DNA from: Kocuria soli
GTDB lineage: Bacteria; Actinomycetota; Actinomycetes; Actinomycetales; Micrococcaceae
Direction of reading: 5' to 3'
NCBI RefSeq assembly: GCF_003797835.1
Contig: NZ_RKMF01000006.1
Coordinates: forward strand, 62,001-126,000
DNA length: 64,000 nucleotides
How positions within the stretch are numbered: the stretch's first letter is position 1; the number at the start of each line of letters is the position of its first letter. The translations under genes and the position numbers were made by a program. The notes under the pieces are model-generated. The model searched no databases, was not told where the DNA came from, and worked only from the letters and a program-made list of their open reading frames with translations. Below are positions 57,356 to 64,000 of the stretch, piece after piece.

Positions 57356-58978
57356 GTGACATCGCAGCCTTTTGACCCGGCCCACCTTTCCGCAGATGCC
57401 CCTGACCAGGGGCCCGTGCTCGTCGTCGACTACGGGGCTCAGTACGCCCAGCTGATCGCCCGCAGGGTCCGGGAAGCCGATGTCTATTCGGAGATCGTTC
57501 CCCACACGCTGTCCACGCAGGAGATCCTGGCCAAGAACCCGTCGGCCCTGATCCTGTCGGGCGGGCCGTCCTCGGTCTGGGCGGAAGGCGCTCCGCAGCG
57601 CGACGCCGCCCTGTTCGAAGCTGGCGTGCCCGTCCTCGGCATCTGCTACGGGTTCCAGGTCATGGCGCAGGCACTGGGCGGCACCGTCGCCAAGACCGGC
57701 GCACGCGAATACGGCTCCACGGACATTGCCGTGAACGTCACCGACGGCGCGGAGCCCACCTCGATCCTGGCGGGTACCCCGGCCACCCAGGTCGCCTGGA
57801 TGAGCCACGGTGATTCCGTGACCCAGGCTCCTGAGGGCTTCGAGGTCCTGGCCTCCTCACCCGGTGCGCCCGTCGCGGCGTTCGCCGACGCCTCCCGGAA
57901 GCTGGCCGGTGTGCAGTGGCACCCGGAGGTGCGGCACTCCCGGTTCGGTCAGCAGGTCCTGCGGAACTTCCTGTTCGACGTCGCGGGACTGCAGCCCACT
58001 TGGTCCACGGAGAACATCATCGAACGCGAGGTCGCCAAGATCCGCGACCAGGTCGGCGACGGTCGCGCCATCTGCGGCTTGTCCGGGGGAGTGGACTCGG
58101 CCGTTGCCGCCGCGTTGGTGCAGCGGGCCATCGGTGACCGTCTGACCTGCGTGCTGGTGGACCACGGACTCATGCGTCAGGACGAGGTCGAACAGGTCGA
58201 GACCGAGTTCGTCGCCGCAACGGGCGTCAACCTGCACATCGCCCGCGAATCGGACCGGTTCCTGGGCGCCCTGGCGGGAGTGACCGAACCCGAGACCAAG
58301 CGCAAGATCATCGGCCGCGAGTTCATCCGCGCCTTCGAAGCCGCCGAAGCCGAGGTGCTGCTGGAAGCCAAGGCGGAAGGCGCTAAGGTGGGCTACCTGG
58401 TCCAGGGGACCCTGTACCCGGACGTCGTCGAATCCGGCGGTGGCGAGGGTGCGGCCACGATCAAGTCCCACCACAACGTGGGTGGCCTGCCCGAGGACCT
58501 CGAATTCGAACTGGTCGAGCCCTTGCGGGAACTGTTCAAGGACGAGGTCCGCGAAGTCGGCCGCCAGCTCGGGTTGCCCGAATCAATCGTCGGTCGGCAG
58601 CCGTTCCCCGGCCCCGGACTGGGCATCCGCATCATCGGTGAGGTCACCGAGCACCGTCTGGACATCCTCCGCCGCGCCGACGCCATCGCCCGCGCCGAGC
58701 TGACGGCGGCGGGTTTGGACAACGAGGTGTGGCAGATGCCCGTGGTGTTGCTCGCCGACGTCCACTCGGTCGGGGTCCAGGGCGACGGGAGGACCTACGG
58801 GCACCCCATCGTGCTGCGTCCCGTGTCCAGCGAGGACGCGATGACCGCCGATTGGTCCCGGTTGCCCACCGAGTTGCTGGCCAGGATCTCCAACCGAATC
58901 ACCAACGAGGTCGAGGAGATCAACCGCGTGGTCCTCGACGTCACCTCCAAACCCCCCGGAACGATCGAATGGGAGTGA
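57356..58978 (+). CDS. guaA: GMP synthase (glutamine-hydrolysing)
   Basis: Aminates XMP to GMP, the step after GuaB. The class I glutaminase domain has [18 protein letters not shown], the nucleophile Cys in VLGICYGFQ and the His in VQWHPEV. The ATP pyrophosphatase domain has [14 protein letters not shown], and the dimerisation domain has [14 protein letters not shown]. The chain ends [14 protein letters not shown] as in most GuaA. Length is 540 residues from GTG 57356. Confidence 0.97.
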   Translation: MTSQPFDPAHLSADAPDQGPVLVVDYGAQYAQLIARRVREADVYSEIVPHTLSTQEILAKNPSALILSGGPSSVWAEGAPQRDAALFEAGVPVLGICYGFQVMAQALGGTVAKTGAREYGSTDIAVNVTDGAEPTSILAGTPATQVAWMSHGDSVTQAPEGFEVLASSPGAPVAAFADASRKLAGVQWHPEVRHSRFGQQVLRNFLFDVAGLQPTWSTENIIEREVAKIRDQVGDGRAICGLSGGVDSAVAAALVQRAIGDRLTCVLVDHGLMRQDEVEQVETEFVAATGVNLHIARESDRFLGALAGVTEPETKRKIIGREFIRAFEAAEAEVLLEAKAEGAKVGYLVQGTLYPDVVESGGGEGAATIKSHHNVGGLPEDLEFELVEPLRELFKDEVREVGRQLGLPESIVGRQPFPGPGLGIRIIGEVTEHRLDILRRADAIARAELTAAGLDNEVWQMPVVLLADVHSVGVQGDGRTYGHPIVLRPVSSEDAMTADWSRLPTELLARISNRITNEVEEINRVVLDVTSKPPGTIEWE

Positions 58979-59125
58979 TCGGTCGGGCCCCCACCGGCCG
59001 ATCCCTCCCACGGGCCGAGCACCGCTGGCCCCACACGCCCTGACCGGGGCCGTGTCCGGGGCCCGCCCCAAGTGCTCGTGCCCCGCCCCCACGCCTTCAC
59101 GCGTTTGACTTCATCAGGAGAAGCT

Positions 59126-62100
59126 TTGTCCCCCTCGTCCAACCCGTCTCCCCAACCGGGCACGGTCTCCCTCCACGCCTGGACCCGGCAGATGGATGCC
59201 TACACGGGCCCGGACACCCTGTTGGACTTCAACCAGGTGGACAACGTCTGCATTGACCTCACCGAGGCGAACTCCTCGGGGCAGGCTCAGCTGCTCATGG
59301 GGCGTCCCACCCGGTTGTCGACCATCCTGCGGGAACACCACGAGTTCAACCGCGCGGCCTCGGCTGCCCGGGCGCTGCGCACCAAGGTGCATGAACTGTC
59401 CACCCAGCACGGGTTGGACGCCGCGTACCTCGCCGCGGGAACGGCGTCGTGGCTGTACCAGGGGCCCGCCGGCCGCGGTCCCCAGGGCAGCTTCAAGGCC
59501 GGGGCGGAGAAGCGCTTCATCGCCCCGGTCCTGCTGGCCCCGGTCACGATCAAACCGCGGGCCGACCACGACGACTTTGACCTGCAGCTCGTCGGGCCCG
59601 CCCGCCTGAACCCTGCGCTGGTCAGGCGACTGCTCGAGGACCACGACGTCGACCTGAGCACCGGTGAGCTGGCCCGTCTGGCCTACGGGACCCGTCGACT
59701 GGACCCCGCCCCGGTGCTGGAAACGCTGCGGGCGGTGGCCGCTGACGTTCCCGGCATGCACGTCGAACACCGGCTGCTGATCTCGACCTTCGCCGACCTG
59801 CACGACCGCCCCGCAGACGATCGTGTCCCGGCGCGGACCGCCGTCGTCCGCGATCTGGCCAAGCTCAAGGAATCGGGGGCCGTGGTCCCGCAGATCAGCC
59901 CGATCACCGTGAACGCTGCGCCGTTGGACGAACGCGACCCGGCGGACGAGTTGCTGTTGTTGGACGCCGACCCCTCACAGCAGGAGGTCGTGGACCTGGC
60001 CACCGAGGGGAACTCCTTCGTGGTCAAGGCGGCTCCCGGCACCGGGCAGATCGCCACGGCGGTCAACACCGTCGGTGCCTTGGTCGCCGAAGGCCGGTCC
60101 GTGCTGGTGCTGGCCGAGCGCCGCTCCACCCTGGCCGACTTCCACCGTGGATTCGAGATGCTGGGGCTCAGCTCCACCGTGTTGAAGCTCGGATCGCATC
60201 TCACGGGGGAGGACGTGGCCCAGCAGCTGATCCAGGCCATCACCCGTAACGAACGGGCCACCGAGCCGGACCTGGGCGCTCTGCACGACCAGTTGCGCTC
60301 CACGCGCGCCAAGCTGTCCGGGCACATCGCCTCCCTGCACTCGCACCGCTCACGCTGGGGTGCCTCCCCGTACCAGGCCATGCAGGCCCTGGCCGATCTG
60401 ACCTCCCGCACGGACGGGCCGCGGACCAAGGTGCGGTTCTCCCGCGGCGTCCTGGACGCCTCGGCCCACAGGCAGGAGATCACCCGTCAGCTCGAGCGGG
60501 CCGCCGACCTGGGGGCTTTCGAGGCCAAGGTTCTGGAAGGGCCGTGGGAAGGCGCTCGCCTGGTCAACGACGAGGAAGCCCGCCAGGCACGCCACCTGGC
60601 GCAGTCACTGCTGCTCGAACTGACCACGCTGGAAACCGGGATGCGCAAGGTCCTGGCCGTCTCCGACCTGGCACCGGCGGCGACCGTCCCGGAATGGGGG
60701 CAGCAGCTGCGGCTCCTGCAGGAGGTCCGGGACTCGCTCAAGCGCTTCACCCCGGACATCTTCGACCGTCCGGTCACCGATCTGATCGCGGCCACCGCAG
60801 GATCCTCCTGGCGCAAGGACCACGCCATCGAGATGTCAGGCCTGCAGCGCTCGCGGTTGCGCAAGGCCGCCAAGGAGTACATCCGTCCCGGGGTGCACCT
60901 CACGGATCTGCACTCGGCCCTGGTCAAGGTTCAGTCCGAACGGGACCGTTGGCGGTCCTGGTCCTCCAAGCTCGAACAGCCCGCCGTGTCCGAGGACATC
61001 GACGGCGTCGCCGCGACCCACAAGCGCTTCATGGAAGACCTGGAGGGCCTGGCGATCGCTCTGGAGGGCTCCGCCACGGGCCGTGGGCTGGTGGATCGCG
61101 ACGCCAATTCCCTGAGGGAGATCCTCAACGACCTCATCGACGACGAGGAGAACCTGGCCACGATCCCCGAGCGCATCCTGCTGCTCGAGGGCCTGCGTGA
61201 CCGTGGACTGGGCGAGTTCATCGACAGCCTGGTCAAGGACCGCACACCGAAGGACAAGGTGTCCGAGGAGTTCGACCTGGCCTGGTGGCAGTCGATCCTC
61301 GAAGCCATGGTCTCCGGGGACGACTTCCTCCCGATGACCGACGGGCCCTCCCTGCGCACGGCCGAGCAGCAGTTCCGCCGCGCCGACTGGACTCACATCT
61401 CCTCCGGCCCCTCCCGCCTCGAGTGGTCGCTGGCGCAGCGCTGGCACACCGCGGTCTCTTCGAACCCCGAGGCCACCGGGCAGCTCCGGGAGATGCTCCG
61501 CCACGGGTCTGCTCCGCTGCACCACGTGCTCAAGGCCTGCGAACCCCTCGTTGCCTCCTTGGTGCCCGTGTGGACCGCGAGCCCGTTGGTGCTCTCGGCC
61601 GCGTTGCCGGAAGACGTGGACGTGGACGCCGTCGTCGTCCTGGACGGGGAATCCTCACCGCTGGCCTCCGTGCTGCCCGCCGTCACGCGCTCCCGCCAGG
61701 TGATCGTGTTCGGTGACCCCGCGCTCGGCGTTCCGCGCCCGTTCACGGTGGCGCCCATGACCTCGCCGCAGCGCAACGCCCCGGCGGAGATCGATTCCGC
61801 GTACGACGCCTTGGCCCGCGTGGTTCCCGAGCAGGTACTCACCACCCTGTACCGGGACATGGCTCCCGAACTGTTCGAGCAGCTCAACGAGGATTTCTAC
61901 GATTCCCGCCTGACGCGCATGCCCACGGCCGATGCCGTGATCGGTGGAAAGCCGATGCTGCAGGTCGAATACGTGCCGGACGGCGTCGGGGTCGAGACGG
62001 CCGGCAGCCAGGGGGTCCAGTCGCCCAATGCCGAGGTGCGCCGCGTGGTTCAGCTGGTCCTGCGGCACGCCTCGCGTACCCCGGACCGTTCGTTGGCCGT

Positions 62101-63424
62101 GGTCACCCCGAGCGCCGCGCACGCGACGCGCGTGGCACAAGGCGTCCGCGCTGTCCTGCCGCAGCGCCCCGAGTTGGCCGAGTTCTTCAAGGCCGGTACG
62201 GAGTCCTTCCGCGTGGTCGACCTGCGGCGTGCCGTGGGGCTGCAGCGTGACACCGTGATCTTCAGCCTGGGCTTCGGCCGGACCGACGACGGACGCGTGC
62301 GCCCCTACTTCGGGGAGCTTTCGGAACGATTCGGCCGCCAGAACTTCGTCCTCGGGCTGACCCGAGCCAGGCACCAGACCCTGGTGGTTTCCTCCGTCCA
62401 CCCGGACGACGTCGAACCGCACACCCTGCACCAGGGTGCGCGCGACTTCCATCGCCTGCTGGCGCGACTCGAGGAGCTCGGCAACGTCCAGCAACCCGCG
62501 CAGCTGGATCCGCTGGTTCCCGCTCAGGACGAATCAACGGTCCCCGAGGAGGCCCCTGAGACGACGACGCCGGAGGCCGCCCAGCAGGAAGCCGCCGGAC
62601 GGGACACCACGGAGCCGGAGGTCGAGGTGAGCGACGGGGCGTCTGAGGCAGGCGAGCCGACCACCGGTGACACGGAGTCCGAGTCCTCGGCTGACGCGGA
62701 GGGCTCCGGCGCACAGGATTCCGAGATGCAGGGCTCCGAAGTGCAGGATTCGGAGGCGGAGGACGCAGCCACCGCGCCGCGGGACGAACCCACGACTTCT
62801 CGGCCTGTGCTCTCCCTGGTGCGCAACGACGAGGCCGACGGTCCTGAAATCACCCGGCATCCCTCGTCACCGGAGGAACCGGGCGGGGAGGAACCCGCGG
62901 CGCGGGGTGTTGAAGACGACGAGCGGGAGGCCCAGCCCGAACCGGTGCGCGCGGTCGTTCACGATCCCATGGAACTCGCGGACGCCGCCGTGCACGAGGA
63001 CGCCTTGGTGCAGGACCTGTCGCGTCGTCTGGTGCAGCGGGGCGCGGTGGTGCGCCACCACTTCCAGGACAAGATCGACCTGGTGGCCTGGGCCGAAACC
63101 GCGGAGTCGATGTCCGCCGGCGCTGTGGTCAACGGGCGGCGGCGCCCCGAGGGACAGCCCCTGCGCATCCCGGTGGCGGTCGAGTCCGACGGCTCCGAGG
63201 AGGCCGCCGCGATGTCCGTGCGCGAACGGTCGCGGCTGCGTCCGCAGAACCTGGAGCGAGCCGGGTGGAATTACCTCACCCTGTGGACCATCGAGGTGTT
63301 CACCGACCCGGACACGGTCGCGGACCTCATCCGTCGTTACCTGGGGCTGCCGACTCCCGGTGCCACCAAGCGTGGCCCGGTCCGGGACGACGCCGACGCG
63401 CAGGCGCCCGGGGACCAGGGGTGA
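59126..63424 (+). CDS. Giant SF1 helicase-like protein with degenerate ATPase motifs and C-terminal nuclease-like domain
   Basis: A 1432-residue cytosolic protein resembling DUF4011/UPF1-like superfamily-1 helicases that end in a restriction-endonuclease-like domain. The P-loop region reads VVKAAPGTGQIATAVN: the Walker A Lys is replaced by Q308. The Walker B position reads VVVLDGESS (D840, E842) and motif III reads VIVFGDPALG without the usual Gln. Motif VI is intact, GLTRARHQTLVVSS with R1080. A 250-residue acidic low-complexity linker (about 1120-1290) precedes a domain with KIDLVAW (D1318), IPVAVESDG (E1353) and LRPQNLERAGWNY. TTG at 59126 follows AGGAG. It follows guaA by 147 bases. Function is unknown. 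Confidence 0.8.
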   Translation: MSPSSNPSPQPGTVSLHAWTRQMDAYTGPDTLLDFNQVDNVCIDLTEANSSGQAQLLMGRPTRLSTILREHHEFNRAASAARALRTKVHELSTQHGLDAAYLAAGTASWLYQGPAGRGPQGSFKAGAEKRFIAPVLLAPVTIKPRADHDDFDLQLVGPARLNPALVRRLLEDHDVDLSTGELARLAYGTRRLDPAPVLETLRAVAADVPGMHVEHRLLISTFADLHDRPADDRVPARTAVVRDLAKLKESGAVVPQISPITVNAAPLDERDPADELLLLDADPSQQEVVDLATEGNSFVVKAAPGTGQIATAVNTVGALVAEGRSVLVLAERRSTLADFHRGFEMLGLSSTVLKLGSHLTGEDVAQQLIQAITRNERATEPDLGALHDQLRSTRAKLSGHIASLHSHRSRWGASPYQAMQALADLTSRTDGPRTKVRFSRGVLDASAHRQEITRQLERAADLGAFEAKVLEGPWEGARLVNDEEARQARHLAQSLLLELTTLETGMRKVLAVSDLAPAATVPEWGQQLRLLQEVRDSLKRFTPDIFDRPVTDLIAATAGSSWRKDHAIEMSGLQRSRLRKAAKEYIRPGVHLTDLHSALVKVQSERDRWRSWSSKLEQPAVSEDIDGVAATHKRFMEDLEGLAIALEGSATGRGLVDRDANSLREILNDLIDDEENLATIPERILLLEGLRDRGLGEFIDSLVKDRTPKDKVSEEFDLAWWQSILEAMVSGDDFLPMTDGPSLRTAEQQFRRADWTHISSGPSRLEWSLAQRWHTAVSSNPEATGQLREMLRHGSAPLHHVLKACEPLVASLVPVWTASPLVLSAALPEDVDVDAVVVLDGESSPLASVLPAVTRSRQVIVFGDPALGVPRPFTVAPMTSPQRNAPAEIDSAYDALARVVPEQVLTTLYRDMAPELFEQLNEDFYDSRLTRMPTADAVIGGKPMLQVEYVPDGVGVETAGSQGVQSPNAEVRRVVQLVLRHASRTPDRSLAVVTPSAAHATRVAQGVRAVLPQRPELAEFFKAGTESFRVVDLRRAVGLQRDTVIFSLGFGRTDDGRVRPYFGELSERFGRQNFVLGLTRARHQTLVVSSVHPDDVEPHTLHQGARDFHRLLARLEELGNVQQPAQLDPLVPAQDESTVPEEAPETTTPEAAQQEAAGRDTTEPEVEVSDGASEAGEPTTGDTESESSADAEGSGAQDSEMQGSEVQDSEAEDAATAPRDEPTTSRPVLSLVRNDEADGPEITRHPSSPEEPGGEEPAARGVEDDEREAQPEPVRAVVHDPMELADAAVHEDALVQDLSRRLVQRGAVVRHHFQDKIDLVAWAETAESMSAGAVVNGRRRPEGQPLRIPVAVESDGSEEAAAMSVRERSRLRPQNLERAGWNYLTLWTIEVFTDPDTVADLIRRYLGLPTPGATKRGPVRDDADAQAPGDQG

Positions 63425-63648
63425 CCGAGGGGCCCTCCGGACAGCGCCGTCCCCGCGGGACGAGGCGTGCGACGGGTGGGCGCCCCGCAAAGCCTGCGGA
63501 CCCAGGCGTCGCCCGTCGTGACTCACAGGGCGAGCCGCGGCTGCCCGGTTGGGAACCTGCTGCCGACCCGGAGTCCCCGATGGAACGGGACGGCGGTGAA
63601 TCCCGCGGGGACTGGCTCAAGTCGCAACGCCCCCCGCACTGGGGCTGA
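63421..63648 (+). CDS. Small basic/proline-rich protein coupled to the helicase-like gene
   Basis: Not recognised. The GTG at 63421 overlaps the TGA of the preceding gene (GTGA), so translation is probably coupled. The 75 residues are Arg/Pro/Gly-rich and probably unfolded, with the tail ESRGDWLKSQRPPHWG looking the most conserved part. There is no signal peptide or membrane helix. Base composition at third positions fits a real gene. Confidence 0.6.
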   Translation: MTEGPSGQRRPRGTRRATGGRPAKPADPGVARRDSQGEPRLPGWEPAADPESPMERDGGESRGDWLKSQRPPHWG

Positions 63649-63712
63649 CTCCGGGCACAGCCCTGGGGGGCGCTGCGGACGCCGGGACGGACACCGTGGA
63701 ACGGCCTCCCGG

Positions 63713-64000
63713 TCATTCCTCCGGTGCGACCGTCCCGGGAACCTCGGTGCCGGATGACACCAGGACCGGGACCAACTCCTCTCCGTCGCTGGCGGCGATG
63801 CGCTGTGCGGTCTGGGCATCGGCTCCGACCACCAGCAGGTCCTGTTGCGAGTCCGTGGTCGATGACGAGAGCAACCCGTCGGTCGGTTCGGTCGGGTCGG
63901 CGACCCACAGGACGGTGACGTCTCCGGCCACGACCTCCTGCGTTTGCTCGGACCCGTCCGCCGCGCCCGATCCCCCGGGGGAGGCGCTTGCGCTCGCGTC
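63713..64000 (-). CDS. C-terminal part of an unidentified protein, possibly SAF/CpaB-like (cut by window edge)
   Basis: The minus-strand frame is open from base 64000 to the stop at 63713, giving 95 residues; the GTG at 63931 is internal. The N-terminal part is Ser/Ala/Gly-rich, then VAGDVTVLWVADP and DLLVVGADAQTAQRIAAS. The last two segments recall the end of SAF-domain (CpaB/RcpC-like) proteins, where an LLLLAV..E.A.R.A pattern is common; this is only a likeness. It converges with the 75-residue gene. Confidence 0.5.
   Translation of the reverse strand, partial: DASASASPGGSGAADGSEQTQEVVAGDVTVLWVADPTEPTDGLLSSSTTDSQQDLLVVGADAQTAQRIAASDGEELVPVLVSSGTEVPGTVAPEE

Overview
The window is 64 kb of high-GC chromosomal DNA from an actinobacterium, most likely a Micrococcaceae member close to Kocuria/Rothia/Arthrobacter. 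This rests on the secY-adk-map-infA-rpmJ-rpsM-rpsK-rpoA-rplQ order with no rpsD, a mycothiol gene (mshA), guaB3, frequent GTG starts, a GroEL with a His-bearing tail and a RamB-type regulator beside the glyoxylate genes. It is nearly all core genome: no insertion sequences, phage genes, CRISPR arrays, rRNA or tRNA genes were seen.

Layout. (1) 1-10.2 kb holds the end of the ribosomal protein superoperon: secY, adk, map, an interposed rlmN, infA, rpmJ, rpsM, rpsK, rpoA, rplQ, then truA and rplM-rpsI. (2) 10.3-21.8 kb is a cell-envelope and cofactor stretch: glmM, mscL, a VanY-type carboxypeptidase, coaA, glmS, acpS and nnr, with a mannitol module (mtlA-mtlD) between coaA and glmS. (3) 21.9-34.1 kb is a metabolic block between nnr and alr. 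It carries glgX-treY-treZ (trehalose from glycogen), a secreted tannase-like esterase, an aldo/keto reductase, a phosphatase-like gene and mshA. (4) 34.1-39.1 kb is alr fused to tsaE, a small membrane protein, tsaB, rimI and tsaD: D-alanine supply plus the tRNA t6A pathway. (5) 39.1-44 kb is the glyoxylate shunt: ramB divergent from aceA-aceB. (6) 44.1-48.3 kb has ybdK, a GH3 lipoprotein and a methyltransferase. (7) 48.3-52.9 kb has groES-groEL under two CIRCE operators and an OatA-like acyltransferase. (8) 52.9-59 kb is GMP synthesis: guaB, guaB3, SURF1-like, DUF3817-like and guaA. (9) 59.1-63.6 kb is a giant helicase-like protein with a degenerate P-loop, coupled to a 75-residue protein. A truncated gene reaches the right edge.

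Main observations. About fourteen genes have a TANNNT-like -10 hexamer ending 6-8 bases before the chosen start codon, so leaderless transcription looks common here. The 1432-residue helicase-like protein lacks the Walker A lysine and has altered Walker B and motif III, but keeps motif VI and a nuclease-like C-terminus. L17 carries a long acidic linker and an extra C-terminal module. infA and rplM share a promoter-proximal sequence. The tannase-like esterase has lost both cysteines of the family's CS/HC signature. The phosphatase-like gene after mshA is a candidate for the unassigned phosphatase step of mycothiol synthesis. Several intergenic regions hold unusually long perfect palindromes. 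Functions are read from recognisable motifs; no database search was run.
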